Positions 13,631-19,344 of a DNA stretch of 19,344 nucleotides are shown here, piece by piece (the first letter of the stretch is position 1; every line of letters starts with the position of its first letter). Source of the DNA: Planctomycetes bacterium UBA7888 (lineage in GTDB: Bacteria > Planctomycetota > UBA1135); NCBI GenBank assembly GCA_002500505.1, contig DLRM01000042.1, positions 1-19,344 on the forward strand, in the 5' to 3' direction. The notes below the pieces were generated by a model, which was not told the DNA's origin, did not search any database, and saw nothing but the letters and a program-made list of their open reading frames with translations. A program made the translations under genes and the position numbers.

Positions 13631-14900
13631 CGCGCGCCGCGTTGTCCTTCAGCTACTTGCTCGGGAGCACGGTTTCCCGACTCGCGCTTTTCCTGATGTA
13701 GCAGATAAAGCGGGCCTAGATGACAGAGACAGGGCTCTTGCGCGAGAGATTTTGGCTGGAACAATCCGCATGCAACGCGCATTGGACGCCACTTTTACTC
13801 CGTTTTGTAAGAAAAAGAAAATGGACCCCATGGTGCGCTGGACTTTACGAATGGGCGTGTACCAAATGCTTTACTTGGATCGGATACCGGCCCACGCAGC
13901 CGTGGATGCCACCTTGCGCGCTGCGTCACCATTCATCCGTCATGCAAAGGGTTTCGCCAACGCAATTCTTCGAAGCGTCGAACGTGCGCATTCAGAAAGC
14001 CCACAGGAATTCTTTGAGAAAGCCTGGTGCCGCGCCTCAAAAGGTCCATTAGACCGCATTTCGGTGGAGCACTCTTTCCCCACCTTTCTAGTAGAGCGTT
14101 GGACCCAGGAGGTTGGGTCGGATATTTGCCTACAACGACTTCAAGCCTTGAACGGACCAGCACCCATGGCTCTTCGAGCGAATATTCTCCGGTCAACGGC
14201 AAAGCAGGTTCAGGTTGAGCTTTTAGAGTGTGGAGTCCAGGCGGAAAAAGCCGAAAGCGTTAACACTCTTTTGTTGCCAGCGTCGCGAGACCCAAGGTCC
14301 CTACCTGGTTTTGTAGAAGGAATGTGGTCTGTGCAAGATGTAACATCGCAAGAGTCTGCAGCCTTGGCGAAACCAAAGGCGGGCGAACGTATTTTGGACT
14401 TGTGTGCGGCACCAGGAGGAAAGTCGTTTGCGTGCTTTGAGCTATCCAATGGGAAAGCAGAAATTCACGCCTGCGACCTAGATGCGCAACGCCTCAAATC
14501 ATTGTCTCCCGACGCAGATCGCCTTGGGCACAACATTCACACCCATGAAATTGACTCCGATGGTTCGGGTGTTCCGAACGGAGAATGGGATCTCATCCTT
14601 TTGGATGTTCCGTGCTCGAATACCGGGGTTTTAGGGAAGCGTCCCGAGGCTCGGTGGAGATTCAACAAAAAAAGTCTAATGCAATCAGTTGAGAACCAGC
14701 GGAAAATTGCCCGCACAGCTTTTCGACTTTTCACCCCTGGGAAAACAAGAATCCTTTGGAGCACCTGTTCCTTGGAGCCCGAAGAAAATAGTGAAATGGC
14801 AAAATTCTTTACGAAAGAGGCCAAGCTTGAACTGTCAGAAGAGCGTTTGTTTGAGCCGACAAATCGCCGAGCTGGAGGTTATGCGGCCCTTTTGAAGTGA
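13620..14900 (+). CDS. rsmB: 16S rRNA (cytosine-967-C5)-methyltransferase RsmB
   Basis: Methylates C967 of 16S rRNA with SAM. The 426-residue protein has a NusB-like RNA-binding domain (about 1-125, with RDRALAREILAGTIR and VDATLRAASPF) and a Rossmann methyltransferase domain. The SAM motif is LDLCAAPGGKS (259-269). LDVPCSNTGVLGKRPEARWR (328-347) holds motif IV with C332, and WSTCSLEPEENS (380-391) holds motif VI with catalytic C383. The C-terminal GGYAALLK is a short form of the usual GGFFxAxLxK end. The frame opens with TTG-ATG; ATG 13620 is taken as start, inside the end of fmt. The last codons contain a candidate promoter for the next gene. Confidence 0.94.
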   Translation: MKADARRVVLQLLAREHGFPTRAFPDVADKAGLDDRDRALAREILAGTIRMQRALDATFTPFCKKKKMDPMVRWTLRMGVYQMLYLDRIPAHAAVDATLRAASPFIRHAKGFANAILRSVERAHSESPQEFFEKAWCRASKGPLDRISVEHSFPTFLVERWTQEVGSDICLQRLQALNGPAPMALRANILRSTAKQVQVELLECGVQAEKAESVNTLLLPASRDPRSLPGFVEGMWSVQDVTSQESAALAKPKAGERILDLCAAPGGKSFACFELSNGKAEIHACDLDAQRLKSLSPDADRLGHNIHTHEIDSDGSGVPNGEWDLILLDVPCSNTGVLGKRPEARWRFNKKSLMQSVENQRKIARTAFRLFTPGKTRILWSTCSLEPEENSEMAKFFTKEAKLELSEERLFEPTNRRAGGYAALLK

Positions 14901-14919
14901 AAACAAAAAACGATATTCT
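14892..14919 (+). promoter_or_regulatory. Putative leaderless promoter of the 14926 gene
   Basis: TTGAAG (14892-14897) overlaps the end of rsmB and TATTCT (14914-14919) lies 16 bases downstream, giving a reasonable sigma-70 type pair. The -10 ends 6 bases before the ATG, so the transcript would begin at or next to the start codon. The spacer is A-rich. This is the best -35/-10 pair in the window. Confidence 0.45.
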
Positions 14920-14925
14920 CTGAAG

Positions 14926-15582
14926 ATGGAATCGGTCGTCTTGTATACGTTTGTCGGGCTTGCCCTGATTGTGGCCACCTGCTGGCACTATATTCGGCAG
15001 AAGAAGCTTCGAGAAGCCTGGTCAGCCTGGGCCAACTCTAATGGCTGGTCTTACCACCCAGAAAAAAATAAGCGCCGCGCTAAGACATACTCATTTTTAA
15101 ACCGCCTAAATCAGGGACACAGCAGATACCTTTATCATCGGATAGAAGGCGAACACTCTGGCAGAAAAGCCGAAGCGTTTACCTTTCACTATGCAGTAGG
15201 GCACGGAAAGCACCGTAGCGACCACTTTTTCGGGGTCGTGTTGATTAAATTGGAACAGGATTTTCCAGAAATTCGCATCCATCCAGAAAACTTCTTCCAC
15301 AAGGTAGGAGGTTTGGTGGGCATCAAAGATTTGGATTTGGACTCGATTGAATTCAGCAAAACCTTTCGCATTCTCTCAAAGGACAAAAAGTTTGCATTCG
15401 ACTTTTGTAACACTGGAATGATGGAGTTCCTTTTGCAGAAAAAGACTACGGCTCTTGAGCTTGAGAGGGACACTTTGGCAATATTCAGGAAAGGGCATCT
15501 TGAGCCCAACCGGATGAAGTCCGCTCTTCGGTTACTGGACGGCATACGCAATCATATGCCACAGTATCTGTTCCAGGAATAG
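14926..15582 (+). CDS. Membrane-anchored protein of unknown function
   Basis: A 218-residue protein I do not recognise with confidence. It has one N-terminal transmembrane helix (about 4-23) followed by a basic stretch (RQKKLREAW), so the bulk should be cytoplasmic. The soluble part holds a WANSNGWSYHPEKNKR segment, a predicted beta-rich middle (EAFTFHYAVGHGKH, FFGVVLIKL) and FSKTFRILSKDKKFAFDFC (143-161) followed by MMEFLLQKK. This general plan (a membrane helix, then a domain comparing old and new states with a DxKxAFDF phrase) recalls DUF3137-like bacterial proteins, but the match is only impressionistic. His and Lys are frequent. A TATTCT box lies 6 bases before the ATG. It is followed 50 bases later by the Cys-rich secreted protein, which may or may not be functionally linked. 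Confidence 0.75.
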   Translation: MESVVLYTFVGLALIVATCWHYIRQKKLREAWSAWANSNGWSYHPEKNKRRAKTYSFLNRLNQGHSRYLYHRIEGEHSGRKAEAFTFHYAVGHGKHRSDHFFGVVLIKLEQDFPEIRIHPENFFHKVGGLVGIKDLDLDSIEFSKTFRILSKDKKFAFDFCNTGMMEFLLQKKTTALELERDTLAIFRKGHLEPNRMKSALRLLDGIRNHMPQYLFQE

Positions 15583-15617
15583 TTCCTAATTGGAATAAAA
15601 TGAGTTTTTGCGATTGC

Positions 15618-15623
15618 TAGAAT
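15618..15623 (+). promoter_or_regulatory. Putative -10 box of the 15633 gene
   Basis: TAGAAT, five of six matches to TATAAT, ends 9 bases before ATG 15633. No clear -35 is present at 16-18 bases. The predicted transcript would have a leader of only a few bases. Confidence 0.35.
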
Positions 15624-15632
15624 GGGCTCGCA

Positions 15633-16787
15633 ATGGTTGGCGCATTCCTGCTTTCTTTGGTTCCATTTTTTTGGCAAGACATAGACTCTGTCTCAATCCT
15701 GGAAGGATGTAGGAAATGTGATTTCAGAGGCGTTGTCGTCTGCAAGAACCATCCAAAAGAATTAGTGGAGATGGAATCACAGGTGGAATTCTGTTCCGTG
15801 GCCGCCCAGTGCGAAGATTGTTTTGGGTCTTTTCTGCTGGCTTGCGCTAAGTGCGAAGGCGGACCACAAACAGACTCAATGCTTAAACGGAGGGAGGTGA
15901 TTGCGCAGCACGCCCAAGAAGCATCTGCGTTGGAGAAGTTCTTGGAGTCGAGCTTGATTCGTGTTCAAACAGCACACATTCACGTTTCGGGAAACCTAGA
16001 AGAGGTTCGCAACAAGAAGAAACGGATTAGCGGCCACGCATTTATGCACCACGTCGCTCGCGACGGGGAACGAGTAGCAACGCTCGTAAATGCGCATTTT
16101 GGCGCGAAGCCGAAACATTATCGCTCCCCAATGTTCCTTTGGTTTTGGGAGGATTTAGAAACACATAGAAATGTAATCGGACATTTCCTTGGATCTGGAA
16201 CCGCCGGCGACTTCAAGTGGCTTGGCAAAGACCCGCGATTTAGCGTTCACTGTGGAGACGAGACCTTTGGGTTTGATGCAGTGACCTTGCACACTCTCGG
16301 AGTTCATAATGTTGGCCATATGCTTGTATCCAATCTTTTCACTGAAGTTTGGATAGGAGATATGGGTGGCGGTTGGTTCGATTCTGGGTCTGCTCACTGG
16401 TACGAGGAGGCGGTGTTTCAAAAAGTACGGCATCACTGCATCGACGAGATTGCCTATTCTGCCAACTACTCGAATGGCTTATGGCGGGCTGCGCTAAGGA
16501 AACACTTAGCCCGAAACGACGACTCGGTGATTTTGCCATCACTTGTCCGTAAGCTCACCGGGTCAATGTCTGCGCTTGAACATGCCCTGTCTTGGTCATT
16601 CTATGACTGGCTGGTGAATCAGCACCCATCTAAATTGGCCCCGATTCTGAAGGGGCTAAAAAAAAGGACTCCAGAGCGCGATTTGTTTTCAGAATACCTG
16701 GAGATGAATTTTCGCCAGACTGAGGAAGCTTGGCGTGACTGGGTAGGAGAAAATTATCCCAAGAAAGAACCCTCGCGACGAAGATAG
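15633..16787 (+). CDS. Secreted Cys-rich protein with degenerate metallopeptidase-like motif
   Basis: A 384-residue protein of no named family. Residues 1-16 form a short hydrophobic leader. Residues 26-74 hold eight cysteines, with CRKC (26-29), C37, C54, CEDC (60-63) and CAKC (71-74), a layout like paired zinc ribbons. A larger domain follows with HNVGH at 225-229 and WFDSGSAHWYEEAVF at 248-262. The spacing and the downstream W-G-AHW-E phrase resemble HExxH gluzincins, whose second motif supplies the third zinc ligand, but the catalytic Glu is replaced (N at the second position). It may be a non-catalytic zinc-binding relative, or a different fold. The ATG is the only sensible start, because an in-frame stop lies a few codons upstream. 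Function unknown. Confidence 0.75.
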   Translation: MVGAFLLSLVPFFWQDIDSVSILEGCRKCDFRGVVVCKNHPKELVEMESQVEFCSVAAQCEDCFGSFLLACAKCEGGPQTDSMLKRREVIAQHAQEASALEKFLESSLIRVQTAHIHVSGNLEEVRNKKKRISGHAFMHHVARDGERVATLVNAHFGAKPKHYRSPMFLWFWEDLETHRNVIGHFLGSGTAGDFKWLGKDPRFSVHCGDETFGFDAVTLHTLGVHNVGHMLVSNLFTEVWIGDMGGGWFDSGSAHWYEEAVFQKVRHHCIDEIAYSANYSNGLWRAALRKHLARNDDSVILPSLVRKLTGSMSALEHALSWSFYDWLVNQHPSKLAPILKGLKKRTPERDLFSEYLEMNFRQTEEAWRDWVGENYPKKEPSRRR

Positions 16788-16896
16788 TGTCGCCTGTGAT
16801 TAAAAAGGCGGCTAAACAGAAGCGACTGCCAAGCTTCTCTCTAGCGAGCGTTCGCTGGCGACGTAGCTGGTAAGCGGCACTCTGGGCGATGAGCTG

Positions 16897-17475
16897 TCAG
16901 TCTCGAGCGCCAGAAGTGCTTTCCGCCTTTTCCATTCGAGCTCGCATTCGCTTGAGACGCTGGAGCGCCTGATCGGCGGTGACCTCACCCTCTTCCACCA
17001 TGCGGAAGAGGTCGGCTATCGCGCTGTCGTACCGTTTCTGGGCAGCAGCCGGCGCATTCTTATTTTGAGACTCCATATAAGCGGTCCAGCGAGCGCGACC
17101 CTGTTCCGGAGTTATTTTTCCTGACTCAATTGCGATTCCGATACGCTTTCTCACCCCGGCCATCTTTTCCCGTTCAGAGCTAACCTTGCTCCTGTTTTGT
17201 CCGTCGGCGCGCTTCATCGTTCTCCGCATTTCCCCCAAGCGCCGATTGACATCTTCTTGTGAAGCTTCGCCGGCTTCGACCATTTTGTTCATCTTCGCTG
17301 CGGCAGCGGCGTATTCTTCGCGCGTAAATGTGCGAGCTTCGGTCGCACCACTGCGCTGGCTTTTACTCACCTCTTGAAGGGGCCCATCGTCTGCCGAGGT
17401 GGTCATGGGCGCACAAGAAAGCGCTAGGGAAGCGTATAAGCTAATCGAAAGGACAAGTGAGGGAGTCTTTTTCAT
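16897..17475 (-). CDS. Secreted helical protein with three short repeats
   Basis: A 192-residue exported protein I cannot name. Residues 1-28 look like a signal peptide (MKKTPSLVLS, then a hydrophobic core), with either a weak lipobox ending at C21 or signal peptidase I cleavage after TSA. The mature part is helical and highly charged, with three related units centred on MVEAGEASQEDVNRRL (65-80), AIESGKITPEQGRARW (115-130) and MVEEGEVTADQALQRL (159-174). Each has a hydrophobic helix, a (A/S/E)-G-(E/K) turn, a T/S-x-(E/D) cap and a second Arg-rich helix. A longer version from a TTG at 17565 would hide the signal peptide and is rejected. No Shine-Dalgarno sequence is seen before the ATG. It lies downstream of the 18042 membrane-protein gene on the same strand. 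Confidence 0.7.
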   Translation of the reverse strand: MKKTPSLVLSISLYASLALSCAPMTTSADDGPLQEVSKSQRSGATEARTFTREEYAAAAAKMNKMVEAGEASQEDVNRRLGEMRRTMKRADGQNRSKVSSEREKMAGVRKRIGIAIESGKITPEQGRARWTAYMESQNKNAPAAAQKRYDSAIADLFRMVEEGEVTADQALQRLKRMRARMEKAESTSGARD

Positions 17476-17592
17476 GGGAGGGGAACACCGCAAGAGGGAG
17501 CTGGTTTCGAGTAATCTTATCGGGAGTTTGCTTTGGAAAACGCTTTTTTTGACACAAAAAGGCAAGCCCGAATCTAAAAAGGCCTCAGGGGA

Positions 17593-18042
17593 TCAGTCCC
17601 AGAACCAATACAGGAAGCCCTTCGGCGCTAATTGAGTCGCGAAAAGGCACAGCCAGCAGGCCGATCCGAAGAAAGCAGGATAAATCAAGCGAGTCCGGAG
17701 TCGGGGCACTAAGGAAAACAGGGCCAGAACAAGAGGAATGAGTAGAGCTACTAAAAACGTGACGAAAAACATCCAGCTTTGTATCCCATCATGCAGAAGC
17801 AAGTTTTTGGGAAGCTCTTCTGTGCCGATGGAGTCGGGCCAGCCACCTAACGCAGAATGCATTCTTGCGGCAAAAGAGTAAAAGCCCGCTACCATTATTA
17901 GGCCTGGCAAGGATAAAAGAAAAACCCACCGTCGAGTCAGCCTCGACTGGTCTCTATGTATTATTGAATAGACTAGCGCTATTGCTGTTATTGCAACAGA
18001 AATGATTATCAAGAAGCTTGGGCTAAGTGTGGCCGGTCCCAT
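17593..18042 (-). CDS. Four-helix integral membrane protein of unknown function
   Basis: A 149-residue hydrophobic protein with four likely transmembrane helices (about 10-28, 39-58, 90-112 and 120-138). A soluble loop between helices 2 and 3 contains HSALGGWPDSIGTEELPKNL, and a basic loop (RLTRR) follows helix 1. No motif of a known transporter or enzyme is visible. The C-terminus ends in aromatic residues (LYWFWD). A minus-strand TATTAT box lies exactly 6 bases before the ATG, so the message is probably leaderless. It is divergent from the Dabb gene across 115 bases and followed by the repeat-protein gene, so those two may be co-transcribed. Confidence 0.75.
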   Translation of the reverse strand: MGPATLSPSFLIIISVAITAIALVYSIIHRDQSRLTRRWVFLLSLPGLIMVAGFYSFAARMHSALGGWPDSIGTEELPKNLLLHDGIQSWMFFVTFLVALLIPLVLALFSLVPRLRTRLIYPAFFGSACWLCLFATQLAPKGFLYWFWD

Positions 18043-18048
18043 AACCTA

Positions 18049-18054
18049 ATAATA
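18049..18054 (-). promoter_or_regulatory. Putative -10 box of the 18042 gene
   Basis: On the minus strand the sequence is TATTAT, five of six consensus matches, ending 6 bases before ATG 18042. The -35 region is not recognisable. The position implies transcription starting at the A of the ATG. Confidence 0.4.
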
Positions 18055-18144
18055 CTATTTTTCTGTGGTTGGCGATTTGCTTACAAAACCAGCACCTCTC
18101 GCACATCTTATTGGCAATAGGATGCGATTGACCTGTAGCCTCCA

Positions 18145-18150
18145 TATACT
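18145..18150 (+). promoter_or_regulatory. Putative -10 box of the Dabb gene
   Basis: TATACT, five of six consensus matches, ends 7 bases before ATG 18158. A TTGACC at 18129-18134 looks like a -35 but is only about 10-11 bases upstream, too close to pair with it. The transcript would be leaderless or nearly so. Confidence 0.4.
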
Positions 18151-18157
18151 GCAACGT

Positions 18158-18460
18158 ATGCAGAGGGTGAAACATCTTGGCCTGCTCCAATTCAAAGAGG
18201 GAGTTTCTGAAATCCAAATTACAATGTGCTTTCAAGCATTGGAATCACTGAAGGTCAATATCCCTGGGTTATTAGACCTCGCTCACGGCCCCTATGCGGG
18301 CGCCGAAGGCCTGAACGATCATTTTAGCCATGCATTTATCATGACATTCGAAGATACCAAGGCCTTGGAAACGTATCTTCCTCATCCCGAGCACGAACGA
18401 GTCAAGTCCTTGGTGCTACCCCACATTAAAAAGTTGATCGTTTTTGACTTCTTGGCGTAA
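18158..18460 (+). CDS. Dabb (stress-responsive alpha/beta-barrel) domain protein
   Basis: A 100-residue small protein of the Dabb family, dimeric ferredoxin-like alpha/beta barrels found in stress-response and some catalytic proteins. It shows the family pattern: KHLGLLQFKEGVSE as the first strand and turn, a helix, IPGLLDLAHGPY, then HAFIMTFEDTKALETYLPHP with HERVKSLVLPHIKKLIVFDF at the end. ATG 18158 places the conserved strand at the N-terminus; a longer frame from 18065 adds 31 residues unlike the family. The next gene begins at the base right after its stop, in the same frame. In planctomycetes Dabb proteins are often next to sugar-related genes, and the neighbour here is consistent with that. 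Substrate unknown. Confidence 0.85.
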   Translation: MQRVKHLGLLQFKEGVSEIQITMCFQALESLKVNIPGLLDLAHGPYAGAEGLNDHFSHAFIMTFEDTKALETYLPHPEHERVKSLVLPHIKKLIVFDFLA

Positions 18461-19344
18461 GTGCTTCCTGTCTACTTTTCCACTCTTGCTTTATTGGCAA
18501 TCCCCCAGCAGGAGTCATTCGTGCCGTTATTTGATGGAGCCAGCCTTTCCGGCTGGGAATCTGCTGACGAAAATATTTGGAGAGTGGAAAATGGGAGCAT
18601 AGTGGGGGGGGCTCTCGACCAACCAACTCCCCAAAATTCCTATCTTTTTTTTGAAGAGGAGTTTGATGATTTTGAGTTAAGGCTACAGTTCCTGCTGCAG
18701 GGTTTTCCGAAACAGGGAATGGTCAATAGCGGAGTTCAATTTCGTTCCGAACAAGTTAATGGAGGGGGGGCCCGAGGTTATCAAGCAGACATCGGAGATC
18801 CGACTTGGTGGGGGTCTTTGTATGACGAGCATAGACGCGACCGCGTCCTTGCCTCTTCCGACATGAATGTGCTCGGCCCCTCCTTAAATCGCGAAGGCTG
18901 GAATGACTATGCGATTCGCTGTGAGGGACCCAGGGTGCGGCTTTGGATAAACGGGATTTTAACTGTGGATTATTTGGAGCAGGACTCAAAGGTCCCACAG
19001 GCCGGCAAAATTGCTTTTCAACTTCATTCTGGCGGACCAGTTCAGGTGTCATTTCGCGAAATTACCCTTGCAAAAATCACGCCGATTAAATCGCCTCGTA
19101 CGCCTTCCCAAGAGCAGGCCAGTTTTCGGGTTCCGGACGGATTCGTGGTTGAATTGGTTGCCAGCGAAGAGTCAGGATTGCCAAAACCGATTACGGTTCA
19201 ATTCGACGATGCCGGGCGAATGTGGTCCATGACCGCCACCGAGTACCCCTTGGACGCCAATGAAAACCCAGCCAAAGCCTCTGAACTTTGGCAACGAGGG
19301 GGAAAGGACCGAGTCGTGTATTTCGACAATCCGTGCGAACCCGG
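18461..19344 (+). CDS. DUF1080 (3-keto-disaccharide hydrolase) fused to PVC-type dehydrogenase domain, 3' truncated
   Basis: The frame is open to the window edge, giving about 294 codons. GTG 18461, directly after the Dabb TAA, yields a leader MLPVYFSTLALLAIPQQ that fits a signal peptide; no ATG gives a better one. Residues ~21-205 form a DUF1080 domain: PLFDGASLSGW, WRVENGSIVGG, SGVQFRSEQV, GYQADIGDPTWWGSLYDEH and GWNDYAIRCEGPRVRLWING. This jellyroll is linked to hydrolysis of 3-keto-glycosides. From ~220 the sequence changes to FRVPDGFVVELVASEE and VQFDDAGRMWSM, the opening of the PVC-superphylum membrane-bound dehydrogenase/beta-propeller domain. The combination suggests periplasmic sugar oxidation and cleavage on one chain. 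Downstream domains, perhaps a cytochrome c, lie outside the window. Confidence 0.85.
   Translation, partial: MLPVYFSTLALLAIPQQESFVPLFDGASLSGWESADENIWRVENGSIVGGALDQPTPQNSYLFFEEEFDDFELRLQFLLQGFPKQGMVNSGVQFRSEQVNGGGARGYQADIGDPTWWGSLYDEHRRDRVLASSDMNVLGPSLNREGWNDYAIRCEGPRVRLWINGILTVDYLEQDSKVPQAGKIAFQLHSGGPVQVSFREITLAKITPIKSPRTPSQEQASFRVPDGFVVELVASEESGLPKPITVQFDDAGRMWSMTATEYPLDANENPAKASELWQRGGKDRVVYFDNPCEP

Noticed and set aside
15575..15587. AGGAA-TAG-TTCCT palindrome over the stop of the 14926 gene
   Set aside because: A perfect but very short 5-base stem with a 3-base loop and no T-run; could arise by chance.
16791..16856. Two small inverted repeats (16791-16810 and 16843-16856) as a terminator between facing genes
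   Set aside because: Stems are 5 bases and no T-run follows on either strand, so support is too weak.
17476..17565. 30-residue extension of the repeat protein from a TTG
   Set aside because: It would place the signal peptide inside the chain, and the ATG gives a normal export signal.
18129..18150. TTGACC with TATACT as a full sigma-70 promoter
   Set aside because: The spacing is only about 10-11 bases, far below the usual 16-18; only the -10 box was kept.

Overview
The window looks like part of a chromosome from a diderm bacterium of the PVC superphylum, most likely Planctomycetota or a relative. This is inferred from four things: a protein joining a 3-keto-disaccharide hydrolase (DUF1080) domain to the start of a PVC-type dehydrogenase domain; a GspG-type pseudopilin; a full Kdo/LPS-export gene block; and start sites that mostly lack Shine-Dalgarno sequences. 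No rRNA, tRNA, insertion sequence, phage gene or CRISPR array was seen. No gene-free stretch exceeds 300 bases; the longest gaps are about 110-117 bases (16788-16896, 17476-17592, 18043-18157).

Layout. (1) Positions 1-4158, plus strand: a tightly packed run of the 3' end of a gspG-like gene, a membrane-anchored HELMH metallopeptidase, two tandem-duplicated DUF374 acyltransferase-like genes, rnhC (RNase HIII) and moaB. (2) Positions 4155-10631, minus strand: kdsD, kdsC, a 779-residue single-chain LptC/LptA-like protein, lptD and tatA. The first three junctions are 4-base stop/start overlaps. This unit converges on the first one, and the two terminal stop codons share a CTAG. (3) Positions 10677-12265, plus strand: a site-2 protease and scpA, divergent from kdsD across a 45-base promoter region. 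(4) Positions 12311-14900: trxA, then fmt and rsmB. (5) Positions 14926-16787: an unrecognised membrane-anchored protein and a secreted Cys-rich protein that resembles a metallopeptidase lacking its catalytic Glu. (6) Positions 16897-18042, minus strand: a secreted three-repeat helical protein and a four-helix membrane protein. (7) Positions 18158-19344, plus strand: a small Dabb-domain protein directly followed by the DUF1080/PVC-dehydrogenase gene, which runs off the window.

How the genes fit together. The minus-strand block is a coherent envelope unit: KdsD and KdsC act in Kdo supply, and the Lpt proteins would move finished LPS across the periplasm to the LptD pore. The plus-strand genes are mostly housekeeping (Moco synthesis, RNA/DNA hybrid removal, chromosome condensation, initiator-tRNA formylation, 16S rRNA methylation) mixed with envelope proteins. 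Several genes that start a transcription unit carry a TAnnnT box 6-9 bases before the start codon, which suggests leaderless transcription. The most unusual items are the fused Lpt bridge protein, the pseudo-metallopeptidase, the duplicated DUF374 pair and the recurrent leaderless-promoter layout.
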